From Hydrangea macrophylla (taxonomy: Eukaryota; Streptophyta; Magnoliopsida; Cornales; Hydrangeaceae): DNA of 64,000 nt. The translations under genes were made by a program, and so were the position numbers. Positions 24,001 through 33,162 of this stretch are shown piece after piece. Each line of letters begins with the position of its first letter. Positions within the stretch are counted from its first letter, which is position 1. Below the pieces are notes generated by a model. The model was not told the origin of the DNA. It worked only from the letters and a program-made list of their open reading frames with translations, and searched no databases. Where the stretch lies: positions 14,884,001 to 14,948,000 of the forward strand of contig CM066990.1 of NCBI GenBank assembly GCA_033977485.1, in the 5' to 3' direction.

Positions 24001-25559
24001 CTCGTCGGTTGGCACTGGAATCTGATCGTCGGCTTTCCTTGTATTGAAAACACAATCATCCTAGTAGGGCAATCCAGATTGGCACTGTACTTAGTTAACC
24101 AATCCATCCCTAGGATAACATCGAATTCTGACATTGACAGAACTACCAAGTCTGCTGGAAGATTCCTATCTCCCAAAGTCAAAGGGCAATCTTTACACAC
24201 TTTACTCAACTTAACTGTCACTCCCAAAGGTGACACCACATTCAGTGTTGACTCAAGTGTCTGGGGTTCTAAACCCAACTGACGCACAATCTTAACAGCA
24301 ATAAAAGAACGTGCGGCTCTAGTATCAAATAAAACTTTAACTGGACTATGAAAGAGTACAAGTGTACCTTCCAAATGTTGCTGCTCATCAGCATTAAAGC
24401 CTGCTTCTCCTGGAATGATAGCATTCATTCTCGTCTGATCAGGAGGTCCTTGGATTCCTTGCACTGGGACTCCGTAGTGTCCTCCTCGTGGTGCACGATA
24501 ATCCTTGCTCACGTGCCCTGTCTTATTGCAGTTGCGGCAGACAATATCCGGCCTGCGATTAGGTCTATGGGCAGTGCAGTTCCTTGCAATATGTCCGGGT
24601 TTCCACAGTTAAAACAACCTCCAGTGTTGCTTGGCGGGGCTGTCAGTAATGCCTGTGCTTGTGACCCCTGCTGGCGATATTGTTGAGGTCGATTATAACT
24701 CTGCTGCGGTTTCCTGGTTCCTTCCCAGGTTCCCTTGTTTCCTTGAAAGTTTTCTTGAGGTCTCCATCCTTGGGTATTTCTCGGTGGTCGATTATGGAAA
24801 TTCCTCTGTTGAAACCCTCGTGACGACTGAGGTCGATTTATCTGTGGTTGCTGTACTGGATTAGCATCCTTTTCTAATCCTGTAGCAAATCTAACAATCC
24901 CTTCAAATGATTGATTCAGATGACCAACCATCATATGTCTGAGGTGGGGGTTCAGTCCTTGGTGAAATCTCTTCACCTTCTTCTGCGGAGTGTCTATCAT
25001 ATGCTGAGCAAATCTGGATAGACGCTCGAACTGTGTTGTGTATTCCCGTACATTCCATCCTCCTTGGATCAAATTGAGAAAGTTCATTTCCTGTTGATCT
25101 CTCTCATCTTCTGGAAAATACTTATCCAAAAATCTGCCTTTGAATGTCTCCCATGACATAGCACTAGCGGCATCGATCCCAATAGTGGCTCGCTCAGCTT
25201 CCCACCAATCTGCGGCGGCATCGGTAAGCTGAAACGTAACAAGGCAATGCTTCTCCTGCTCGCTGCATTCTAACGCTTCAAAAAATAATTCCATCTCTCT
25301 GACCCATTGTTCTGCTTTCCATGGTTCTGTTAGTCCATCGAACTTTTCAGGACGTAACCCATGAAAATTTGCTAACAACTTATCTCCAGTCTGTCTTGGT
25401 GGCGGGGGGTGCAAGAGGTCTCTGGTGGGTGGAGTGATTATATGTATCCCCCACATGCTCCATCCTCTGCAGAAATGCTTCAAAAATTCCCGTCGGATCC
25501 ATCCCTTCTAGAATAGGTGCTCCATTACGTGCTTGGTGATTTCTCAAGGGTCCTACCAT
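21040..25559 (-). pseudogene. gag-pol: T3 gag-pol, Tekay/Del chromovirus type (broken)
   Basis: Ty3 polyprotein starting at ATG 25559 (MVGPLRNHQARNG). Gag has a retrotransposon-gag core and a CFNCGN zinc knuckle. The long piece 24512-22155 (785 codons) carries protease, RT, RNase H and the integrase zinc finger. RT keeps FIDD at about residues 380-383 and RNase H keeps YSDAS at about 528. The protease site DTGA is changed to DTRA. The last piece (21843-21040) holds the rest of integrase and ends in the chromodomain-like LRNKEIPLVKIQW block. Breaks: frameshift near 25390, a 1-bp deletion in the zinc knuckle near 24590, a 1-bp deletion near 22160 and three stops around 21890-22010. Gag and pol appear to have been one frame. 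Confidence 0.93.
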
Positions 25560-25883
25560 GATGATAACAAGTATCGCCTACAAGAGACATATTGATCAGC
25601 TGAAAATCTTCTCGTAGAAACGAACTCAAGATAGAACAAGAAACAGCAAAACTAACAATTCTACTAAACAACGCAGCACAACGCAACATCCAGACAATAA
25701 CAAAAGTACTGCTCGTATATTTATGTATCAAAAGATGTACCGTATAGTACACATTAGTCAAACTGTGTACCATATGGAACAAGAGTTACAACAACTAAAG
25801 TCAGCTAATACTATACAAAGCTATGGTCAATAGCTATCTCTCAAGCTCCCAAAAATCTAGTGGACAACATGTCCTAATATAAA
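25560..25883 (-). other. Spacer between acidic ORF and gag in T3
   Basis: 324 bp, non-coding, but similar to the T4 spacer (53574-53972). Shared parts are GGACATGTTGTCC just after the ORF, a block with repeated GTAC words about 150 bp before gag, and a splice-acceptor-like CTCTTGTAG before the gag ATG. Conservation between diverged copies suggests a job, for example re-initiation or splicing for gag expression. Confidence 0.55.
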
Positions 25884-26882
25884 CTAACAAAATCTACACC
25901 CTGCTGGTGGTGCCTCGTCCTCTGGGTCTATATCCATCTCCTCGAGTGGATCATCCTCAACTGATGCGACAAGATCTCCGACTACTACCCCTATATCCCA
26001 ATCCTCTATCATCTCTGCATCATCGTCCTCCATAACGTCTGCTATCGCCTGGTTAGCGACATCAATAGCTACTGCGGCAAAACCGTCAGCTATGTCAAGA
26101 GCTCCTGCTATAGCTACCTCTCCCATAACAAAATCTGCTGGCTGTGCTACCATCTGAGCTATCCATCCTACTGCCATATCGGCCATGGCTGCCATCTGCA
26201 TAATGGGTCCAGCTGGTATCTGAAGCACAACGGGTATCTTTGGCACAACTATCTCCTCGTCGGGCACCTCCTCATCTACTACTGCGTCTGCCTCCATAGC
26301 CTCTGGGTCTGGTTCTGGATCTTCTGGCTCAAACTCTGGCTCCTCAGGGTCATCCTCAGGTTCATCATCATCTGCATCGTCTGCATGCTCATCCTCTACT
26401 GGGTCCTCATCATCTATCGGCTCCTCTTCTCCATCTGCGTCCATGTCCTCATCGGGATGCTCATTCTCAAACTCTAGATCCTCCTCATCCTCAATCGGCT
26501 CAGGCTCTGGCTTTGGGACGGGCACTGGTGATGGTGGGGCTGCTGCTGCTGCTGCTGGTGCAACTACGGGCTCTGGTGGACCGGCTACAATGGCTCTCAA
26601 CTCAATCTCATCCATCTCAGGCTTACTCCGAACTAATCTTAACATCTCCTGGCAAATGTCTCTACCGACCCTCGCAGTATGGTAAGCATCCATGCGCATC
26701 TGTGTCGGGTGAGTACTCCCGTTCACATAAAGCGCTCTCCACATGTCTTCCTCTAAATGTGGACTAGCTATCTGGCACACACGCTCACGATAAAACTCTG
26801 GGTCAGCTGGCTCCACGGTATCTCCATGAATAATATGTCCTCCATAAGCATCAGTCACAAACTGGTGAAACTCCGAATCCAT
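25884..26882 (-). CDS. Acidic ORF upstream of gag in T3, unknown function
   Basis: 332-codon intact ORF between PBS and gag. I chose the ATG at 26882, which lies right after an acceptor-like TTTGCAG; a TTG four codons upstream is in frame. Parts: an N-terminal segment of about 95 residues with GGH (14-16) and PADP (25-28); a Pro/Ala linker (about 101-128); a tract of mainly Asp/Glu (about 129-211); an Ala/Met-rich, probably helical part (about 212-284); and an acidic tail containing PEDEA. I see no signal peptide or clear membrane span. The T4 copy (53973-54932) has the same layout and the same GGH-x8-PADP spacing despite low overall identity. It is not gag, env or any Ty3 domain I recognise. 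The charge pattern suggests histone- or Gag-binding, but this is a guess. Confidence 0.75.
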   Translation of the reverse strand: MDSEFHQFVTDAYGGHIIHGDTVEPADPEFYRERVCQIASPHLEEDMWRALYVNGSTHPTQMRMDAYHTARVGRDICQEMLRLVRSKPEMDEIELRAIVAGPPEPVVAPAAAAAAPPSPVPVPKPEPEPIEDEEDLEFENEHPDEDMDADGEEEPIDDEDPVEDEHADDADDDEPEDDPEEPEFEPEDPEPDPEAMEADAVVDEEVPDEEIVVPKIPVVLQIPAGPIMQMAAMADMAVGWIAQMVAQPADFVMGEVAIAGALDIADGFAAVAIDVANQAIADVMEDDDAEMIEDWDIGVVVGDLVASVEDDPLEEMDIDPEDEAPPAGCRFC

Positions 26883-27050
26883 GCTATCCTGCAAAGGAAA
26901 CTATCTATCGTCAGGAAGATGAACTTATCTTATACTCATATCTCATCTCAAAGAATCTTAACAACACTAGGACCAGATGGTGTGGAATGATCGGTGAACG
27001 ACAGTATCATAACCTAGAGTACCAAACTCAGGCTCTGATACCAAAAACCC
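26883..27050 (-). other. T3 primer binding site and short leader
   Basis: PBS at 27031-27043 reads TGGTATCAGAGCC in element direction, matching the 3' end of initiator tRNA-Met. The leader of about 140 bp shares a CCAGATGGTGTGG-like block with T4 and ends TTTCCTTTGCAG just before the acidic ORF. Confidence 0.85.
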
Positions 27051-29329
27051 TGTCACGCCCCGGAATAGCACAAATAGAGAAAAATAAATTTCCTTTATGG
27101 GTCCATAAGGAATGACAGGTAAAAGTCACTAATAATCCACACCATACAGTACTAGTCCAAACCAAAATAGCATATAAACAACTGAAGATAAAAATCACCG
27201 TACTATCTATTACAAAACATCAAAGTGTGGTCCACCGGATCACAACAGGTCTGAAGACAACAAATGCCCAAGTACCCGTTAACTAAAGGTTCAACAGAAC
27301 AACCGAAGTGTAATTTAACTATAACATCTTTAGTCTTCAACTGGCATAAGGATAATCCTCCCTGGCGTAACCATCATCGGTGGGGCCTTCCTCTGGATAA
27401 CACTCATCAGTGTACTGGTCATTACCTGCAAAATAAGGGGCAGGATATTCTGGACGGGGAAAGTCCAGGCAATAAAAGGCCGTCAGCTTACTGAGAGCTG
27501 AGTGAGCATAAACTAACAAGGTACTAGTTATCTGAAATAAACACAAGCTTATGAAGATACGAGTTAACATCTTATTATATCCATATCTTGTTCCTTTATT
27601 CATTCTTGTAAACCGACCCTTATCGTCTTGTTACTCAAATACCAAACTCAACATACTCAGATGTCATGAACAGACTCAATCGTTTAACTCTAGGGATACA
27701 CCCTTATTCTGTCCATCGCTTTTAAGAGCAATATATCCAGCTCACCGCATGTCATGGACTCCACGTCAGTCTGTCCCCAGCTTTTAAGAATAATGATCAT
27801 GTTCACCGCATTTCAGGGATATAACGTTTCGAACAAGGCATATCAATCTATTGCCACGACTCAACGTCATCTACTAGTGATCCCAGCTCACCGCTTTTAA
27901 GAACAATGGTCCTGTTCACCGCTTTTAAGAGCATCTCATAGATCATCCAGTCTATCTTAGGACTATTTGGTCCAGCTCACTGCTTTTAAGAACCATGTAT
28001 CCGGTTCACCGCTTTTTAGAGCATATCATGACCAATCATCCATCCACGCACCATTCCCAGAACTTACCAAACCTACTTACATTCCATTCTAACATCGACA
28101 CATGACAATTCCCAATATGGCCTGACTACTCGGATTAAAAGAAAACGGATATCAAATTTATATCAGAACAACACGTCACCCACGTCTTCATATTACTTTT
28201 TATTCATTATCCATAAATCTTTGGTGTCACATTACTCCTGTCTACCCCTACAATCGCATAATGGAAATTTCGAATCAGAAATCGAACAACTAAACTTGTA
28301 TAATAACAGGCAAAGGAAAACCATGTTCTGATCATGCCAATCGATTGGAATAGAGGTTCAATCGATTGGGACAAAAAGTTATACCAATCGATTGAGAAAC
28401 ATGGCAATCGATTGATATGTCAATCGATTGGAATCCTATCCAATCGATGGAGAAACGACTGATGTCAATCGATTGAGATTATGTCGATCGATTGATACTA
28501 CGTCTTCTCCAGCAGATTGTAAAAATAGCATATTTAAACGTAGAAATCATACTCTTATCACATCTAAAGGTCATAACAACTTGTAAATACATCAAATAAA
28601 GTGACCAAGTGAGTTAGGACTCACTTAGGGTGCGTTTGGCTGGGTGTGGACTTTTAAAACTTCCAAAAGCTTCTTTCTCTCCTTCTTGCTCTTCTCTTTC
28701 TGCCCAGCTCTCTCTCTCTGTCTCTCCTTCTTCTTCCTCTCTTCTTCTTGTCCTTCCCTTCGTCTTCTTCCAGCTGCCAAGGCAATGTGTGTGTGTGTGT
28801 GTGTATAGATATAGATATATAGATAGATATATGTATGTATATATCTCACAAGAGGTGTGCCTCTCTCTCTCAAGCTGCCAAAGTGACCCAAGGCCACAGA
28901 TGAACGAGTATATATAGGGGTTAAGAGTGCCACACGTTTAAAGCTGAAGGAAAGAAGAAAATATTTCTCAGCTTATGTCAATCGATTGGGACACCAGTCA
29001 ATCGATTGGAAACATATATTTGTAGTCAATCGATTGGGAACAATGTCAATCGATTGGGATGAATAGCAATCGATTGGAATGTTGACACGTAATCAATTTT
29101 AGTCTGTAAAATGGCAATCGATTGGGAATACTTATCAATCGATTGGTATCTGAAAAGTGTCAATCAATTGGAAAAACTTATCAATCGATTGGTATCTGAA
29201 AAGTGTCAATCGATTGGGAAAACTTATCAATCGATTGGTATCAAAATTCACCAAAAGGAAGAGAAAGTTTACACGAGTATAGAAATGAAATACCAGTCTT
29301 ATTAATTTACCAAAATACAGGGTATTACA
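27051..29329 (-). repeat. T3 5' LTR
   Basis: 2279 bp, nearly identical to 18708-20987. It has CAATCGATTG arrays at 28338-28494 (six exact) and 28979-29237 (ten exact), with the TATA box at 28909-28916 between them. As the 5' LTR it would drive the element RNA. Confidence 0.95.
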
Positions 29330-29334
29330 GTCCA

Positions 29335-29697
29335 GAACTAGAGATGCAACACAATGCTCCATCGCAATAAGTATCACGAGGGCAAACTCGTCGAACAAGT
29401 AATTGGTTTTGACTTAGGCAAGGACGATAGATAGAAGGTACAACCCTCATTACCAACATTTTGTATTACATATGATCCCGATATGCAGAAAGTTTGGCAT
29501 TTGTTTGATTGATTATAAGAGGATTAGCCTATACCGTAATTTGTGGATACTTGAACAATTCGTTTGACACTGATCGACAGTAGTTATCCAAGTATAGATA
29601 TAACATCAATTACAATCCATATGACATCTTTTGCATCCCCATAAGACATCAATTGCATCCCTATCTAACTTCATTAGCCTCCCTACACAAAAGACTA
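29335..29697 (+). other. T1 internal sequence after T3
   Basis: Starts with the last 11 codons and TAA stop of the T1 gag frame (29335-29370). The following 320 bp show no recognisable domain. Protease, RT and RNase H, expected here, are missing. Confidence 0.65.
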
Positions 29698-30636
29698 TGC
29701 CAATCATTGTTAAGTTGGACTGAGACTGCAGATGAAGAATCTCAAGTTCTTAAGACGCAGCCTTGACCGGAGAGGATGAACAAGAAGATTGCGAGTATAT
29801 GAGAAGAGATGTGAGTAATGCAGAGGCGACACCAGAATTATAAAGAATACCACAGAAGATTGGTTTTCAACATTTATCACCTATTGCTTTTATCCAGACA
29901 AGAGGTTATATAGTATAATGACTCACAAAAATCAGTGTATAGCCCTGCCTAACCTATTTAATTTATACGTGGAAGTAAAATGAGTAATCAACAGATTGTA
30001 TGACCTCAAAGAGATGATTAGATCAATAGTATGTGAGAATTTGGAGACACGTGAAGAAGTTTAATTCACCAACTATCATGCCGGAGTCAAAATGCTTTCA
30101 GGTCAACATATTAAAGGAAGACAACAACAAGGGAGTTAACAAGGATGTCGCGTACAACAAGAGATTGACTAAGGACGCTGACAATCATAACAAAGAGTCC
30201 AAAGATGGGTAACAGTCAACTGATGGTGAAGTAGATACATCGTCAGCACAATACGAAGCATCTTTGGAGACGGGAGTAGATTACAATACTTCACTATGAC
30301 TTAGATGAGATCAGAACATTTGATCAGTAGAATCCTCACATAGTAGAGTTTGACCTGAGGAAGGAACCTTCTGAGTTTGGAAACTAGCTGTTCCAAATTT
30401 TGAAAGATGGTTAGATTGTGCTACCTAGAACCTTTTCCTGAAGTTCGACATACGAATTTCATATCTCTAAATCCTGAGGAATGGTAGTTGTCACCCCAGT
30501 ATTCATAGATCGTTGATATATTCGTATCGCATGTTTAGAACTTAACCCTTTGGTCGCTGATGTGATCGTTTACGTAAAATGAGAACTTGAGCATTTACAG
30601 AGTATGTCTTCCATGATGGAAATTTTTTTATTTTAG
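29698..30636 (+). pseudogene. pol: T1 pol remnant: integrase C-terminus and chromodomain-like end
   Basis: Decayed 3' end of a Tekay pol. The frame at 29698-29870 gives CQSLLSWTETADEESQ and, after stops, RRHQNYKEYHRRLVF. These align with LLCWAEVGD and RHKNYADKRRKDLEF in T4 integrase. The frame at about 30490-30636 gives PVFIDR, then NPLVADVIVYVK and MMEIFLF with a stop, matching the PVRILDR / IPLVKIQW / FSFLF chromodomain-like end of T3. The stretch between is too decayed to align by eye. Many stops. Together with the missing RT this shows an old internal deletion. Confidence 0.7.
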
Positions 30637-30752
30637 GGGCTACTGCTTCAGATTTTGAGGATGAAATTTTTTGATAGGTGGTGGATAATGTAATACCCGG
30701 TATTTTCAATTACCCCTAGTACCTTTCCTAGCCTTTGGGTAAGTTTGCATCT

Positions 30753-30921
30753 CAATCGACTGCCCTTAATCTAATCGATTTCCATCCCCATTGATTGACA
30801 TAATTCTCAATCGATTGCTATCCCAATCGAAAGCCATTTATTACCAATCGATTGCCTTACTACCGACCTGAATCATGACGTGGATCATACCAATCAATTG
30901 GCACCTGGTACCAATTGATTG
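30753..30921 (+). promoter_or_regulatory. CAATCGATTG-type array upstream of TATA (T1 3' LTR)
   Basis: Two exact CAATCGATTG sites and six variants such as CAATCGACTG, CAATCAATTG and CAATTGATTG in 170 bp, ending about 60 bp before TATATATA at 30983. Confidence 0.65.
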
Positions 30922-31294
30922 GCAATGTTAGAACTTGGCCACCTTATTTGATTTGTGTGGTTGTGATGGTTTTTCCCTCCCTTATATATACCCATCCCCT
31001 ATACATATATATGTTTGGTTTAGGTGGGTTTTAGAGATAGAGAGATATATACTCTCATATATATATACACATATCCATATATATTATGTATATATACACA
31101 CACCACACTCTCAGGTTAGAGAGAAAGAAAGGAGAAGAAGAAGAAGAAGAAGAAGACGAAGGAAAGGAGACCAGAGACAGAAAGAAGAGACAGACGGAGA
31201 GAGAGTGAGGGAGAGAGAAATGTATATGAGAAGAAGAAGAATCCCTAACATTTTTATATAAAAACTAGGTTATTTTGAGGAAGAAGTTGGAGTT

Positions 31295-31439
31295 CAATCG
31301 ATTACCATTGGATCCAATCGATTGGATAGTTTCCCAATCGATTGACATAGTTTCCAATCGATTGTTATCCCGATAATTGCCATTTTGGCCAATCCATTGG
31401 CATTGTTTCCAATCGATTACCTTATTGTCCAATCGATTG
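31295..31439 (+). promoter_or_regulatory. CAATCGATTG-type array downstream of TATA (T1 3' LTR)
   Basis: Four exact sites plus several variants in 145 bp, 310-450 bp after the TATA box. The matching array in the 5' LTR is at about 6935-7070. Confidence 0.65.
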
Positions 31440-32212
31440 GGTGAGGACAAAATGGATTTATATGTTGTTATATACTATGAGCTAGTTGTGATACACCTGA
31501 GTTGTTAATGGTTGTACGAATGCTGAAATGGTTGTACAAATGCTGAAATAGTTATACTATACATGATATTGTGATATATGATTTATCAACATGACGTTAT
31601 ATTAGACTTATAAAATGTTTACATTAATGTTATGAGATGAACTGTTTATTTGTAGTGACTACCATATGTTTCTATTGCTGAACTATACAGTAGACAGAAC
31701 ACGACTGCATGTTAATAACCGGATAAGGAGTAGATATGATGAATACAGAGTATGTGGAAATTCCTATATCTAGAGCATAAGCATTGCAAAATATGTGGTC
31801 AGCATGCATGGGATAGTAGTATAAAGATATGAAACAATGTGAAGAGATGAGAGGATATGATGAGAAATGGGAACTGTGACTTACGTGGAATAATGAGATA
31901 TGTATACTTTGGATTCGTGGGATCAACGGCTGACGAGTCGGGTAGACGTGGGATGGTTAGAGTTCCTAGTGCGCCTCTCGCTGTTGAAGACGTCCAGTGA
32001 TGCGTATGCACTATTGAAGACGTCCAGTGTACCGTTGACGATTATGTCTGGTAGTGCTCTAATGTATTCTTAGCTGTGTAGACGACTAGTGAGGGTATAC
32101 GCATCGTTGAAGATGTCCGATGTGCCGCTTGCATTGTTTATAGATAGGTGGTACCATGTAGACGACCGATAACCCTATCAAGGGATTATGAGACCTACTG
32201 CCTAGTCAGGTG

Positions 32213-32340
32213 ATTCCGATTGGCATTATTGTATTGACGAATGGATACTGATTGGCATTATTGTATCGACGAATGGATACTGATTGACATTATTGTATCG
32301 ACGAATGGATAATGATTGGTATTATGGTATCGACATATGG
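32213..32340 (+). repeat. Tandem repeat of about 36 bp in the T1 3' LTR
   Basis: Units with GATTGGCATTATTGTATCG and ACGAATGGATACT, about four copies. The 5' LTR has fewer copies at about 7797-7872. Confidence 0.8.
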
Positions 32341-33162
32341 TTACAGAGATGGATAGAGATATGAATATGAGTATGAATTTGATGAATGGATATGGAAATG
32401 GATATGAATATGAGAATGGTTAGTAAGATGATGTTCAGTCGTGGATTCAGCGTCCCAAAGTAATGGTAGATGCATGGGTGGTTGCATGGGTTACATGCAT
32501 GGATTTGTGAATACGTGATGAGATATTTATACCATGATTGTTATTATTGTTTTCATTTAATATGATTCCTGCTATCATTAAATTCATGAATAGTTTAATG
32601 AGACCTCTGCTATGTCTGTGAGTGGCGTCATTGTTAAGAGATTAACTGTATTTTAAGATGCTGATCAATAACGGTGAGGAGCATTGTTTAGTGTACTCAC
32701 TCAGCTTTGTATTCAAAGTTGATGGCGTTTATGCCCTTGACATTCCAATGTCTAGAGCTTGGCAGGTCTTGAGGACGAAGACTGATGTTCCGCGGACTTG
32801 GAGTTGAAGACTTGAAGACGAAGGCGTGCTGCTTTGTAATAGTTAGTTGGTATATCTGTTGTACTTCTGTTAATTATTGTTATAGGCCTCAGGCTCTAAG
32901 TCAGCTTCTGTATTAGATTCAGTAAACTTTTTATAATTGGTAATTGGGCATAGGTTGCTTCTAAACCTTTTACATTTCCGTTGTAGCCTCTGATTATGTT
33001 AATAAGATATGTTCTATGTATAGCATCCTCCCTATCGTTGTAATTATTGGTTTGAGTAGATGCCTATGCGGTTATTCACCAGTCGCAAACCTACGGGACC
33101 AAAAAGGAACTTGTTGTCTCTATTTTTGCTTCTCCGGGGCGTGACAGGAAGTCAGTCCATAA

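Larger units (their letters stand above)
18708..29329 (-). mobile_element. Tekay/Del-type Ty3 element T3, full length, antisense
   Basis: 10,622-bp element on the - strand with two LTRs of about 2280 bp. Order in its own direction: 5' LTR, PBS, acidic ORF, gag-pol with chromodomain-like end, polypurine region, 3' LTR. It is flanked by the perfect 5-bp duplication GTCCA (18703-18707 and 29330-29334). LTR to LTR I counted about 10 mismatches in the first 300 aligned bases, mostly C/T type, so it is younger than its host T1. Gag-pol is broken but the acidic ORF is open. Confidence 0.95.
6849..33146 (+). mobile_element. Tekay-like Ty3 element T1, defective, with nested insertions
   Basis: Ty3 chromovirus-type element on the + strand. 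Its pieces are the 5' LTR (6849-8399 and 16669-16963), leader, gag (17673-18707), a pol remnant (29698-30636) and the 3' LTR (30689-33146). Copia-A copy 1 interrupts the 5' LTR at its left, Copia-B splits it again, and T3 splits gag. Joining across Copia-B and T3 restores continuous alignment with related copies. The internal region lacks protease, RT and RNase H, so T1 is an internally deleted, non-autonomous copy. Confidence 0.88.
30689..33146 (+). repeat. T1 3' LTR
   Basis: 2458 bp, begins TGTAATACCCGG after the element-end block GATTTTGAGGATGAAATTTT and ends CCGGGGCGTGACA. It carries palindrome arrays at 30753-30921 and 31295-31439 around a TATA box (30983-30990), a (GAA)n stretch near 31136-31160, and tandem repeats near 32213-32340. 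It is clearly more diverged from the 5' copy than the T3 or T4 LTR pairs are from each other. Confidence 0.93.

Noticed and set aside
26443..26767. + strand ORFs rich in Ser, Gly and Ala opposite the acidic ORF
   Set aside because: Shadow of the Asp/Glu codons on the other strand (GAT/GAG read in reverse). The - strand ORF explains them. The same applies to 54001-54366 and 54463-54738.
28979..29237. Regularly spaced CAATCGATTG repeats, CRISPR-like at first sight
   Set aside because: The repeat is only 10 bp, spacing is uneven, some spacers are themselves repeated, there are no cas genes, and the setting is a plant LTR.
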